A stretch of 57,681 bases of DNA from assembly GCA_945830575.1 (NCBI GenBank), contig CALZZE010000017.1:1-57681 (forward strand). The letters are read 5' to 3'. This DNA comes from an uncultured Subdoligranulum sp. (GTDB lineage Bacteria; Bacillota; Clostridia; Oscillospirales; Ruminococcaceae). The notes under the pieces were generated by a model. That model was not told the origin of the DNA. It ran no database searches and worked only from the letters and a program-made list of their open reading frames with translations. Shown in pieces: positions 34,760 to 43,970 of the stretch. The translations under genes and the position numbers were made by a program. Within the stretch, counting starts at the first letter, position 1. Each line of letters opens with the position of its first letter.

Positions 34760-36281
34760 TCAGCCAGCGGTGTTGCCGGCGGTTGTTGCAGCTTCATTCT
34801 CAGCCTGTGCAGTCAGCAGACGGTAAGATGGTTCGCTCATGTCCAGCACATGGGATCGGTATGTGAGCCGGTCGACCAGGGCAGCAAACGCCTCATCAGA
34901 AACATTCTTGACATTGGCGGTTTTGTAGCAGTCCAGAGCGGCATCATCGTATGGGAATACGGTGGCGGTGCCTTTCACCACCACGGCGGTCTGCAAACGA
35001 ATGTCCTGTACACTGGCGCCCACCAGAATCTCATACCGGCCGCCCTCGGTTTCCCAACGGTGGGACTTCACATTCCAGAACCGGAACGCCTTGTCATCCA
35101 ACAAAATACTCACCCGCTGTTTTTCGCCGAGGGCAAGGGTCACGCGGGCAAAGCCTTTCAGCTCTTTGATGGGGCGGAAGATGGCACTGTCAGTTTTGGA
35201 AATGTAGATTTGCGCGACCTCACTGCCTGCCACCGTACCTGTGTTGGTCACGGTAAACGATACGCCATGTTCATCGGCGGACAAATCGGAGTAGGTAAAC
35301 TGCGTATAGCTTAACCCAAACCCAAAGGGAAATTGAACAGGTACGCCCGCCGTTTCAAAATAGCGGTAGCAACTCCACTTGATTCTGTGCCAGCTTCATG
35401 GCGGAACGATCAAGACCCTCGCTCTCCTGAATTTCGTCAAGACCAAGACAAACCAGCGCCGCTTGGGCATCGGCGGCCAGTTCACAGGCTCCCTGTTGTA
35501 AGCCTTCATCCGGTTTTCCGTGGCGGTCAAAGCCCTGTGCATAGCCGGTGATGGTCAGCCCGGTAGTTTTCAGCGCGTCCAGCAGGGTATCCACCTTGGT
35601 GGAGTTCACCATGCTGGAGCCAGCGCCCTGATAGCGGGGCGTTTCGGCAAAATCGCCAATGACCGCCGCTTTGGTGCCTTCTGCAAAAGGCAACAACGAA
35701 CCCCCATTCTTTAACAGCACAAGGCTTTCCGCGGCGGCGCGGCGGGCCAATTCGTGGTGGGTAGATTCATCAAACTGTTTGGGGGCCTTGTCCAGCGCGG
35801 CGCGTGTGTCAAAAATCAAGGGCATCAACTCTTTCAGCCGGGCATCCACATCGCTTTCGCTGATTTTGCCGGACTGCACCGCCGCCAGCTTGCCGGCCAG
35901 ATAGGGGTCCTCCGAGAAATATTCAAAGTTGCGCCCGCACAGCGGGTTGCGCTTCATGTTGAGGCCCGGCCCCAGCAGCACCGCCATGTCCTGCGCGGCG
36001 GCCTCCTCGCCCAGCGCCTGCCCGATTTCCTCACCCAACGCAACATCCCAGCTATTGGCAACGGCGGACGCGGTGGGAAAGCAGGTGGCGGGTACGCTGG
36101 GGTTCAGCCCCAGATGGTCGGATTCCCCGGCCTGCTTGCGCACACCGTGGGGGCCATCCGACAGCCACATCTGCGGGATGCCGTGCTGCGGCATCCCCCG
36201 GCTTTTGAAGGTCTCCGCACCGGAGAGCAGGGCGAATTTTTCTTCCAGTGATAACGTGTTTATCAAAGACTGCACATCCAT
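34760..36281 (-). pseudogene. GH3 beta-glucosidase, broken by two deletions
   Basis: The N-terminal part (from MDVQSLINTLSLEEK, AAAGGAGC upstream) has GH3 barrel motifs LSDGPHGVRKQ, FPTASAVANSWD, LGPGLNMKRNPLCGRNFEYFSEDPYL. It then jumps in frame from AGKLAAV to QSGKISESDVD, losing the part that holds the catalytic Asp. The second domain runs to AQNQVELL near 35355 and then changes frame into RYFETAGVPVQFPFGFGLSYTQF, another deletion. The rest is the Fn3-like C-terminal domain (EVAQIYISKTDS... KELKGFARV). About half of a normal ~700-aa GH3 remains, so no activity is expected. Confidence 0.88.
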
Positions 36282-36300
36282 AAAAGCTCCTTTTATAAAA

Positions 36301-36338
36301 AGCGGGAGCCACGCCCACAAACCGGGGTGTGGCTCCCT
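36301..36338 (-). terminator. Intrinsic terminator between the two GH3 remnants
   Basis: On the minus strand: GGGAGCCACACCCC / GGGCGTGGCTCCC followed by GCTTTTT. It ends the transcript of the MATE-GH3 chimera just before the GH3 pseudogene's ribosome site. Confidence 0.75.
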
Positions 36339-36359
36339 GTGGGGAAGGAGAAGAAACGG

Positions 36360-36917
36360 TTACTGCTTGCGCTTTTTGTAGCCCTTCACGGTCTTCCACT
36401 CAAGGAAGAGGACCAGCGCGGCCAGAAGCACATCCGCCGCGAAGACGGAGCGGTGCACGTTCATGGCGGGGGCGTACCAGCCGGAAACGCCCATCTCATC
36501 GGCCATCTTGCCGATGCTCTCGCCAAAGCGGGTGGCAAGGTCGGTGTTCCATGTGGCGGCGATCATGACGGCGGAGGGGAACCCGATGGAGCCCATGCCG
36601 GTGAAGTTGTTGTTGATGGAGGCGGGGTCGTTAAAGGCGGCGGGGTCATAGTTCAGGTTGTTGACGAAGGTGTCCTTGTAGGAATCCGCCAGCACCAGCG
36701 TGGCGGGGGCGGCGGTGGCCTCGACGTAGTTGGCAAAGCCGTCGGCGCGGGACAGGTAGGTCACATCGCCCTTGGCAAAGGCAAACTGGTTGGCGGCCGC
36801 CGTATCATCGCTGGCGCGGCCATCGGTGTAGCGGATGGTCTTGTCCACGGTGTAAGTGCGGAAATCCAGCACGGTGTGGGAATCGCTGTTGATGGAGATG
36901 ACATAATCGCCCTGCTC
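36360..36917 (-). pseudogene. Remnant of a second, permuted-type GH3 protein fused to MATE
   Basis: In frame with the upstream MATE remnant from about EQGDYVISINSDSHTV. It carries a GH3 C-domain piece, then a barrel piece (FTGMGSIGFPSAVMIAATWN, GESIGKMADEMGVSGWYAPAMNVHRS), and then jumps at about 36445 to a C-terminal membrane helix (VLLAALVLFLEWKT) and KKRKQ tail. Putting the C-domain before the barrel is the order of permuted GH3 proteins with a tail anchor. Most of the barrel and the catalytic site are missing. Confidence 0.75.
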
Positions 36918-37846
36918 CAGCACATACACCGCCACCAGCAGTTCAGTGAGGGGCATGGCGAACCAGATGGCCCCAGCGCCGAACAGGGCGGGCAGCACAA
37001 AAATGAAAATGCCGCTGATGACCGCGCCCCGCGCCACCGACACCGCCAGCGAGATGCCGGGCTTCATGAGCGCCTGGAAATAGTAGGTGGAATAGATGTT
37101 CAGCGGCAGCAGCAGGAAGGACAGCGCGTACCGCCGGATGATGCCCGGCGCGATGGCAAGGCTGGCGTCGGTGGGGGCCATGAACACCCGCACAAAGCCG
37201 TTGGGGATGGCCATGCACACCGCCGTCCACACCAGCGCGAAGGCCGCCGCGGTGGCAAGGGTGTAGCGCTGCAGTTCCCGGATGCGGTCGCCTTCGCCCG
37301 CGCCGAAGTTAGTGGACAGCATGGGCTGCGCCGCCTGCCCGATGCTGTAGGCGCAGCACTGCACAAAGGTGCTGACGTTGATGATAATGCCATACACCGA
37401 CAGCGCGTCAGTGCCGAGGCACTTTAGAATTTGCCGGTTGAACAGAACCGTCAAAATGCCCATGGCAACGTCAATAAAGAAGGTGGAAAACCCGGTAACG
37501 CAGATTTTTTGCAGCTTGCCCGCAAGGCCTTTGGGCCCGCCAGCAGCACGGTGCCCAGCACCGCTGCGGAGAACAGTTCGTTGGAGCGGCGCTCGTTGCT
37601 GGCGGATTCTCCCCGCAGCGTGCTGAACAGCACCGACTCGCCGATGCCCATGAGCAGGCCCAGACTGTAAACGATGTTCCACACCGGAGACACCACCGCC
37701 ATGGCGGCGGTGGCCTCCGGGCCGTGGTACTGCCCCACCACGGCCATGTCCACCACGCCGTAGATGGAGGAAATGAGTGAGCTGCCAAAGGCCGCGCCCA
37801 AATACTTGAGATACATGCTTTTGATGCTGCCGTTCAGAAAATCCAT
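36918..37846 (-). pseudogene. MATE-family efflux transporter, broken
   Basis: The start is MDFLNGSIKSMYLKYLGAA with the usual MATE opening (GVVDMAVVGQYHGPEA). The frame goes to AAVLGTVLLAG near 37540 and then continues in another frame as LAGKLQKICVTGFSTFFIDVAMGILTVLFN, the seventh-helix region. About 150 residues (helices 4-6) and the frame are lost. The C-terminal half is then good MATE sequence to LTELLVAVYVL, where it joins GH3 sequence. It should not make a transporter. It lies downstream of marR, its likely regulator. Confidence 0.85.
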
Positions 37847-37863
37847 TGTCTGCTCCTTCCACA

Positions 37864-37904
37864 AAAAATGCGCCCGGTACCGTTGCCAGTAACCGGGCGC
37901 ACCC
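37864..37904 (-). terminator. Intrinsic terminator after marR
   Basis: Minus-strand stem GCGCCCGGT / ACCGGGCGC followed by ATTTTTTG, between marR and the MATE remnant. Confidence 0.75.
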
Positions 37905-37925
37905 GACATCTTCCCTTCGACAGGC

Positions 37926-38405
37926 TCATTCCGATGAGCCGTCCTCCGATGAAAGTATTCTGTTGACTTCCTGCTCTAAAAGTTCGGTGTGGGCGCGGGT
38001 CAGCGCCAGCAGGGTCTGCCGTTCCTCCGGGGCCATCCGCTGCCAGGAGGCCTCCTCCGCCCGTACCACCGGCTCGATGTACCGCTCCACAAAGGTCTGT
38101 CCCTCGCCGGTGAGCACCACCAACTTGGCCTTGCGGCTGCCGGGCCGGGCCTGCAAGGTCAGCAGGCCTTTCTGTTCCAGCGCTTTCAGCGCCGAGTTGA
38201 TGGTCTGGGGCGAAAAAAACCACAGGTTGCACAGGTCCTTCTGCGTCCCCGGCGCGCCCCGCTCGTATAAGGAATACAGCAGCCAGAATGCTGCGTCGGA
38301 CAGCCCCGTCTGTTTCGCATAGCCATGGTACACTGCGTCCATCCGCTTGTGCAGGCGGTTGCACTCCGCCACCATGCCAATCAGCGTGAGAGAATTCGCC
38401 GTCAT
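37926..38405 (-). CDS. MarR-family transcription regulator
   Basis: A 159-aa winged-helix regulator. I take the start at MTANSLTLIGMVAECNRLHK because the upstream open frame is Arg/His-rich and not protein-like; the ribosome site is weak (GGCGGG), so MVAECNRLHK is also possible. The core WLLYSLYERG...QKDLCNLWFFSPQTINSALKALEQKGLL and wing RKAKLVVLTGEGQTFV are typical. Such regulators usually control the neighbouring efflux gene, here a broken MATE, so its remaining target is unclear. Confidence 0.88.
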   Translation of the reverse strand: MTANSLTLIGMVAECNRLHKRMDAVYHGYAKQTGLSDAAFWLLYSLYERGAPGTQKDLCNLWFFSPQTINSALKALEQKGLLTLQARPGSRKAKLVVLTGEGQTFVERYIEPVVRAEEASWQRMAPEERQTLLALTRAHTELLEQEVNRILSSEDGSSE

Positions 38406-38497
38406 CCCGCCGGAATGGAAAGCCCGCATCGAGGAAGATGTGCGGGGCAGAAAATAAAACCCCCGGCAGGGCCAGGGGTTTTGAGAATGGATAACGC

Positions 38498-40318
38498 TTA
38501 TTCCGCACGCTCCATGGATTCCGGCACGGTGACCTTGAACATGGTGAGGATGTTGCGGATAACGCCGCGCACCGCCAGACACAGGGCGATGCGGCCCTGC
38601 TGGACGGCGGGCTCCGCGTCCAGAATCCGGCAGGCGGTGTAGAACCGATGGAAGGCGGTGGCCACATCGATGCAGAACCGGGTGATGCGGGCGGGGTCGT
38701 ACTTGTCTGCCGCCGCCACGATCTCCGCCGGGAAGTTGGCCAGCAGACGGATGAGCGCCTGCTCGCTGGGGTCGGCGAAGTCGTAGGCGGGCCAGCCGCC
38801 CTCCACGCCGCCGAAGGTGATTCCCGCGGCCTCCAGCTTTTTCAGCACCGAGCAGATGCGGGCGTGGGCGTACTGCACATAGTACACCGGGTTTTCGCTG
38901 TCGCTGCGCACCGCCAGATCGAGGTCAAAGTCCAGCGTGGAGGAGCTTTCCCGCTGATTGAAGAAGAACCGGGCGGAATCGATGGGCACCTCGTCCAGCA
39001 GGTCGGTGAGGGTGATGGCCTTGCCGGTGCGCTTGCTCATGCGGACGGGCTTGCCGTCCCGCATCAGGTTGACCATCTGCATCAGCACCACATCCAGACG
39101 GCTGCCGTCCAGCCCGATGGCGTCCATGGCGCCCTTCATGCGGGCCACATGGCCGTGGTGGTCGGCGCCCCACACATCGATGGCCTTGTCAAAGCCGCGC
39201 ACCGCCAGCTTGTCGTAGTGATAGGCAATGTCGGCGGCAAAGTAGGTGGGGATGCCGTTGGCGCGCACCAGCACCTCGTCCTTGACTTCCTCCTCGCCGT
39301 CGCCGTTCTTTTTCTTGTTGGCCACGCCGTATTTGGCGGCGTACTGGGCGCTCTTGTACATGATGGCCCCGTCCTCGGCCTTGTAGCAGGCGCCGGTCTC
39401 CAGCAGCTTGTCCACCACGGCCTGCACCGCGCCGCTGTTGTGCAGGTCGCTCTCATGGAACCACACATCGTACCGGATGCGGTACTTGCCCAAATCCCGC
39501 TGCAGGCCCTCGATGTTCCGGGGCAGCGCAAAGGCCACCAGCGCGTCCTTGAGCGCGGCGAAAGCGGCGCTGTCATACAGCGCATCGCCGGAGAGGTTCC
39601 TGCAGGTCTCCACGGCGTCAGCCACTTCGGCGGCGTGCTCCGCCTTGAAGTGCTCGGCGTGGGCCACGATGTCCCCGCCCTGATAGCACTCGGCGGGCAG
39701 CGGGCAGGCGTCCTCGCCCACAAACAATTGCAGATACCGCACCGCAAGGCTCTTGCCGAATTTCTGAATCTGGTTGCCCGCGTCGTTGATATAGAATTCC
39801 CGGGTCACGTCATAGCCCGCCCAGTCCATGCAGGCGGCGATGCCGTCGCCCAGCGCGCCGCCCCGGGCGTTGCCCATGTGCATGGGGCCGGTGGGGTTGG
39901 CAGAGACGAACTCCACGTTGATTTTTTTGCCCTGTCCCGCGTTGGTGCGGCCGTATTCGGGGTTTTCGGTGGCGGCCATCACAACGCCGGTCAGCCAGCC
40001 GGCGCTGGCGTAAAAGTTCAGAAAGCCCGGCCCCGCGATCTCCACCCGGTCAAAGACGGTATCCGTCAAATCGGGCAGATGGCTGACGATGGCCTCGGCG
40101 ATGGCACGGGGGGCCTTGCGCCACACCCGTGCGCCCGCCATGGCGATATTGCCCGCCACATCGCCGTTTTTGGGGTCGGCGGGGGTCTCGGTGATAAAGG
40201 CGGGCAGCTCTGCGGCGGGCAGGGTGCCGTCCGCCATGGCGGCGTTGGCCGCCTCGGTCAGCATCACGCGGGCCTCGGCCAGCAGCGCCGCCCGGGGGTT
40301 GTAGTTCTCAAAATTCAT
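38498..40318 (-). CDS. argS: Arginyl-tRNA synthetase
   Basis: A 606-aa class I enzyme that charges tRNA-Arg. The start at MNFENYNPRAAL has GAGGAA upstream. HIGH-type motif PTGPMHMGNARGG (~128), INDAGNQIQKFG (~171), the KMSK-type VRMSKRTGKAI (~430) and the C-terminal DALR anticodon-binding domain (RVCFD-like ARITRFCIDVATAFHRFY) are present. Last gene of the ddl-murI-ywiB-argS cluster; 10 bp after the YwiB-like gene. The ywiB-argS pairing is also known in Bacillus. Confidence 0.97.
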   Translation of the reverse strand: MNFENYNPRAALLAEARVMLTEAANAAMADGTLPAAELPAFITETPADPKNGDVAGNIAMAGARVWRKAPRAIAEAIVSHLPDLTDTVFDRVEIAGPGFLNFYASAGWLTGVVMAATENPEYGRTNAGQGKKINVEFVSANPTGPMHMGNARGGALGDGIAACMDWAGYDVTREFYINDAGNQIQKFGKSLAVRYLQLFVGEDACPLPAECYQGGDIVAHAEHFKAEHAAEVADAVETCRNLSGDALYDSAAFAALKDALVAFALPRNIEGLQRDLGKYRIRYDVWFHESDLHNSGAVQAVVDKLLETGACYKAEDGAIMYKSAQYAAKYGVANKKKNGDGEEEVKDEVLVRANGIPTYFAADIAYHYDKLAVRGFDKAIDVWGADHHGHVARMKGAMDAIGLDGSRLDVVLMQMVNLMRDGKPVRMSKRTGKAITLTDLLDEVPIDSARFFFNQRESSSTLDFDLDLAVRSDSENPVYYVQYAHARICSVLKKLEAAGITFGGVEGGWPAYDFADPSEQALIRLLANFPAEIVAAADKYDPARITRFCIDVATAFHRFYTACRILDAEPAVQQGRIALCLAVRGVIRNILTMFKVTVPESMERAE

Positions 40319-40328
40319 GTTTTGTTCC

Positions 40329-40775
40329 TCATTCCTCATGTTCTTCCGGCAGTTTTTCCACCGTGATGTCCACTAAGTTCCGGCTGATGAAATTTTCCGC
40401 GCCGGAATCCAGCGTATAGCTGAATTGCAGCCGCCCGCCGTCCTCGGTCAGTTCGTGGTGGATGACGTCCGCCGCCACGCCCAGCGACACCGCGCCGAAC
40501 CCTGTCTCGTAATGGCAGAGATGGCGGGTGCCCTTTTCAATGACCAACTGACTGGAGGCGGGGCCGAACCGGGTCATGGTGACCATGTGGTCGTCCGAGG
40601 TGACCCGCACCGTGGTGGTGCAGCCATCGTAGCCGGTGGCCTCGGTCTCCCGGTAGGCAATGTACCAGCCGCTGTCCTTGCGCACCAGCGCGCCCCGGGT
40701 CATCAGTTCCACCGTTTCGGTGTCACCGTTCTGCTCCAGCGTGCCTTTGACGGTGATGAGATATTTTTCTTCCAT
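40329..40775 (-). CDS. YwiB-like DUF1934 protein
   Basis: A 148-aa beta-rich protein of the DUF1934/YwiB family (calycin-like fold, role unknown). Opening MEEKYLITVKGTLEQNGDTE, YRETEATGYDGCTTTVRV and the LSYTLD-type C-terminal strand (LQFSYTLDSGA) are recognisable. It starts one base after the murI stop and precedes argS, the usual neighbourhood in Firmicutes. Confidence 0.85.
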   Translation of the reverse strand: MEEKYLITVKGTLEQNGDTETVELMTRGALVRKDSGWYIAYRETEATGYDGCTTTVRVTSDDHMVTMTRFGPASSQLVIEKGTRHLCHYETGFGAVSLGVAADVIHHELTEDGGRLQFSYTLDSGAENFISRNLVDITVEKLPEEHEE

Positions 40776-41591
40776 TTAATAGTCCTCTATGGCGATGCGG
40801 CTCACCGGGCCGCCCGCATACTCGCCCAAAAACATGGTCTCCACTTCGGTGAACTGGGTGGGGTCGTCACTGACAAAATAGTGCGCTGTGCCGCCGGAAT
40901 CCCGGCCATTGAGAAGCCCTAAGTCCGCCAGCGCGGCGGCGGTGGCCTGCGCCGTGACCTTGCCTGAATCCACCAGCGTCACATTTTCTCCCATGAACCG
41001 GCCGATCATGGGCTTTAACAGCGGGTAATGGGTGCAGCCCAGAATGAGGGTGTCCACCCCAGCGTCCCGCAGAGGGGTCAGGTACTCCTGAATGATGAGC
41101 GCCGCCACCGGGTCGCCGTCTGCCACGTAGCCGTTTTCCACCAGCGGCACGAACATGGGGCAGGCTTTGGCGAAAATCTCCACGCCGGGCATGATCTCCC
41201 GCAGCACCTCCGCATAGGAGCCGCTGCGCACCGTGGCCGCCGTGCCGATGACCCCCACCTTGCCGTTGCGGGTGGCGGCGGCCGCCGCCCGGGCGGTGGC
41301 GCCCACCACGCCGGTGTAGGGCACCGGCAGTTTGGCCGCCAGCGCCGGCGGGTAGGTGGAGGAAACGGTGCCGCAGGCGGCAAGCACGAATTTTACATTC
41401 TGGCTGAGCAGGAACCGGATGTCCTGCCCCGCGTACTGGATGATGGTGTCCTCGCCCCGGGGGCCGTAGGGAACCCGCCCTGTATCGCCAAAATAGATGA
41501 TATCCTCCCCGGGCAGCACCTTGCGGAGCTGCCGCACCGCCGTGAGGCCGCCCAGTCCGCTGTCAAACACACCGATGGGACGTTTGTCCAT
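40776..41591 (-). CDS. murI: Glutamate racemase
   Basis: A 271-aa racemase making D-glutamate for peptidoglycan. Opening PIGVFDSGLGGLTAV, YFGDTGRVPYG, the two catalytic Cys in FVLAACGTVSS (~74) and LILGCTHYPLL (~184). One base from ddl upstream and directly followed by the YwiB-like gene, so it is part of an operon with ddl for wall precursors. Confidence 0.96.
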   Translation of the reverse strand: MDKRPIGVFDSGLGGLTAVRQLRKVLPGEDIIYFGDTGRVPYGPRGEDTIIQYAGQDIRFLLSQNVKFVLAACGTVSSTYPPALAAKLPVPYTGVVGATARAAAAATRNGKVGVIGTAATVRSGSYAEVLREIMPGVEIFAKACPMFVPLVENGYVADGDPVAALIIQEYLTPLRDAGVDTLILGCTHYPLLKPMIGRFMGENVTLVDSGKVTAQATAAALADLGLLNGRDSGGTAHYFVSDDPTQFTEVETMFLGEYAGGPVSRIAIEDY

Positions 41592-41592
41592 A

Positions 41593-42687
41593 TCAGTACG
41601 CTCCCTTTCGCATGGTGACTGCCAGCGTGATGAGCCGGTCGGTGAGGGCGGTGAAGTCCAGCCCGGCGGACTCCATCAGCTTGGGGTACATGCTGATGGC
41701 GGTGAAGCCCGGCATGGTGTTCACCTCGTTGCACAGCACCCGGCCGGTGCCGTCCTCCACGAAGAAGTCGCAGCGGGACAGTCCCGAGCACCCCAGCGCG
41801 TAATAGACGCGGTAGGCCATCGCCTTCACCTCGTCCAGCTTGGCGTCCGGCAGACGGGCGGGAATGACGGTTTTGGACACGCCGTTTTTGTACTTGTCAT
41901 CGTAGGTGTAGAACTCGTCCCCGGCCAAAATCTCGCCGGGACGGGTGGTCCAGACGGTGGCGGGGTCGTCCGGGTTGCCGATGGCGGCGCACTCCACCTC
42001 CTGCCCGCGGATGAACTCCTCAAACACCACCTTATCGTCCTCGGCCAGCGCTTTGTCGATGGCGGCGTTCAGCTGCTCCCTGTCATGGGCCTTGGTGATG
42101 CCCACGCTGGAACCGGCGTTGGCGGGCTTGACGAAGATGGGGTAATCCAGACGGCCCTCCACCCGCTTGAGCAGCGCCTCCCGCTGACACTCCGCCTCGG
42201 CGCGGATGGTGTAGCACCAGTGGCAGTGGGGGATGCCGTTGGCATCCATCAGCGTGTTGGCCACCGCCTTGTCCATGCAGACCGCACTGCCCAGCAGCCC
42301 GCAGCCCACACAGGGGATGTCCGCCAGCGCCAGCAGGCCCTGCACGGTGCCGTCCTCGCCGTTTTTGCCGTGCAGCACCGGCACCGCCGCATCGATGGGC
42401 ACCAGGGTGGTTTTGTCCCCCTCCCGCAGCAGCAGACCATGGTCCTGCCGGTCGGGGCTGATGACGCAGGGCAGGTTGCCGGGATGCTGTTCCCAGCGGC
42501 CGTCCGCCATCTCCTCCGGCGTGCCCGCAAAGCGCAGCCACCGCCCCGCTTTTGTGATGCCGATGAGGGTCACATCATATTTTGTTGTATCCAGCGCCCG
42601 CACCCACGCGGACGCAGACACGCAGCTGATCTCGTGTTCACTGGAAACGCCGCCGAACAGCAGCGCCACTCGCAGTTTTTCCGTCAA
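41593..42687 (-). CDS. ddl: D-alanine--D-alanine ligase
   Basis: A 364-aa ATP-grasp ligase. I prefer the TTG start giving LTEKLRVALLFGGVSSEHE, because AAGGAGG lies seven bases before it; an ATG 33 bases upstream lies before that ribosome site. Landmarks: LFGGVSSEHEIS (~8), MDKAVANTLMDANGIP (~150), VKPANAGSSVGI (~185), ATP-grasp FEEFIRGQEVECA (~220) and EVNTMPGFTAISMYP (~325). It makes the D-Ala-D-Ala dipeptide of peptidoglycan. Start of the murI-ywiB-argS cluster. Confidence 0.95.
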   Translation of the reverse strand: MTEKLRVALLFGGVSSEHEISCVSASAWVRALDTTKYDVTLIGITKAGRWLRFAGTPEEMADGRWEQHPGNLPCVISPDRQDHGLLLREGDKTTLVPIDAAVPVLHGKNGEDGTVQGLLALADIPCVGCGLLGSAVCMDKAVANTLMDANGIPHCHWCYTIRAEAECQREALLKRVEGRLDYPIFVKPANAGSSVGITKAHDREQLNAAIDKALAEDDKVVFEEFIRGQEVECAAIGNPDDPATVWTTRPGEILAGDEFYTYDDKYKNGVSKTVIPARLPDAKLDEVKAMAYRVYYALGCSGLSRCDFFVEDGTGRVLCNEVNTMPGFTAISMYPKLMESAGLDFTALTDRLITLAVTMRKGAY

Positions 42688-42775
42688 ACCGCAGCCCTCC
42701 TTAAGATAACTAAGGTTCATCCTGTTATCATACCATATTCAGCAGCCATTGGCTATATTTTTCAGCAAAAATATT

Positions 42776-43498
42776 TTATTCTGCCCTGTAGGTCGTGACG
42801 GTGATGTGGCTGATGACGATGTCCTCCGCCGGGCGGAAGGTGTCCGTTCCGTCCTCCGTTGTGACAGTGTCGGCGCAGGCGATGGCGTCCACCACCTCCA
42901 TACCTTGATACACCTGCCCGAACACCGTGTCGGTGTTGTCCAGATAGGGCAGGCCCCCCGCCGCCTTGTAGGCGGCCACCTGTTCTTCGGGATAGCCCGC
43001 CTCGGTGAGCTGGCTCTGGAGGGTCTTGTCCACACTGTCTGGCAGCGCCTGCACAAAGTAGAACTGCCCGGTGCCCCCCTGCGCTGAAAACGCCGCGCAC
43101 AGCGCCCCGGCGTAATGCCGCAGACTGTCGGAGGCCTCCAGCGGGTAGGGGTTGTTGGACCAGATGGTCCCGCCGCCGCTGCCGGTGCCGTCCGCGTCGC
43201 CCCCCTGCACCACAAAGCCGTACTCCGCCCGCCAGATGACGGTGCCGTCATAGTAGCCGGTGCGGGCCAGCCCGGCAAAATTGTTCACCGCCATGGGCGC
43301 GGCGTCCGGGTACAGAACGGCGCGGATCTCCCCAAGCGAGGTCTCAAAAATGGCGATGATGTCCCCCTCGGCGGGCTGGACGAACTGGCGCTCCTCACTG
43401 TTCACCGTTTTGCGCCGGGGCACACTTTTGCCGCCTCCGCAGCCGCCCAGTGCCAGCACCAGCGCCAGCGCCGCGAACAGACTCATAATTTTTCGCAT
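42776..43498 (-). CDS. Lipoprotein cyclophilin-type peptidyl-prolyl isomerase
   Basis: A 240-aa protein, start at MRKIMSLFAALALVLAL with AGGAGG before it. Signal peptide ends in the lipobox LALGGC (Cys ~19), so it is anchored outside the membrane. The cyclophilin domain (~50-235) has FETSLGEIRAVLYPDAAP, NNFAGLARTGYYDGTVIWR, GGDADGTGSGG and FGQVYQGMEVVDAI. It is thought to help fold exported proteins. An insertion at 150-185 is longer than in the minimal enzyme. Confidence 0.92.
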   Translation of the reverse strand: MRKIMSLFAALALVLALGGCGGGKSVPRRKTVNSEERQFVQPAEGDIIAIFETSLGEIRAVLYPDAAPMAVNNFAGLARTGYYDGTVIWRAEYGFVVQGGDADGTGSGGGTIWSNNPYPLEASDSLRHYAGALCAAFSAQGGTGQFYFVQALPDSVDKTLQSQLTEAGYPEEQVAAYKAAGGLPYLDNTDTVFGQVYQGMEVVDAIACADTVTTEDGTDTFRPAEDIVISHITVTTYRAE

Positions 43499-43525
43499 AT
43501 CCGGCCCTCCTTTTTGCATAAAATT

Positions 43526-43531
43526 AGTATA
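43526..43531 (-). promoter_or_regulatory. Extended -10 of the cyclophilin gene
   Basis: Minus-strand TGCTATACT, an extended -10, about 28 bp before the start. No good -35 is seen. Back-to-back with the DUF1292 promoter. Confidence 0.5.
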
Positions 43532-43547
43532 GCACATTTTTCAGGTC

Positions 43548-43576
43548 TTGACTACCGGGCAAAAAAACGGTACACT
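43548..43576 (+). promoter_or_regulatory. Promoter of the DUF1292 gene
   Basis: -35 TTGACT (43548-43553), 17-bp spacer, -10 TACACT (43571-43576), 34 bp before the start. Confidence 0.75.
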
Positions 43577-43609
43577 ATATACAAGAGAAACAGTAAAGGA
43601 GAAACACCC

Positions 43610-43933
43610 ATGTCTGATGAGCTGAGCCCCGAAATGCTGGAAGAGGCCGCCCCCGACCTGCTGACGCTGGAGGATGAGGACGGGCAGGAAGTGACCTTTG
43701 AGGTCATTGACGTGACCGAAGTAAACGGCACCCGCTATATGGCCGCCGTGCCCTACACCCCCGAGGAGACCGAGGACGAGGAGGCCGAGCTGATTCTGAT
43801 GCGCATCGGCACCGACGAGCAGGGCGAGTATATGGACATCGTGGACGATGACGAGGAACTCATCACGGTCGGCAAGGTGTTTGAGGAACGCCTGCGCGCC
43901 ATGTACGACATCGACGATTCCGAACTGGAGTAA
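43610..43933 (+). CDS. DUF1292 acidic protein (YrzB-like)
   Basis: A 107-aa, very acidic protein. The ATG has AAAGGAG nine bases upstream. Core LTLEDEDGQEVTFEVIDVTEVNG..YMAAVP and LILMRIGTDEQGEYMDIVDDDEELITV is the DUF1292 pattern seen throughout Firmicutes, normally near yrrK/yrzL-type genes. Function unknown. Monocistronic here. Confidence 0.9.
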   Translation: MSDELSPEMLEEAAPDLLTLEDEDGQEVTFEVIDVTEVNGTRYMAAVPYTPEETEDEEAELILMRIGTDEQGEYMDIVDDDEELITVGKVFEERLRAMYDIDDSELE

Positions 43934-43970
43934 GACCCACCCCTGCGCGGTACGATTTGTTGCGGCTTGA

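Noticed and set aside
36327-37427. Long forward ORF opposite the MATE/GH3 chimera
   Set aside because: Low-complexity Gly/His/Val-rich shadow of the reverse-strand genes in GC-rich DNA; no ribosome site or family.
38648-40366. 572-aa forward ORF opposite argS
   Set aside because: Antisense shadow of argS; composition is typical of reversed GC-rich coding.
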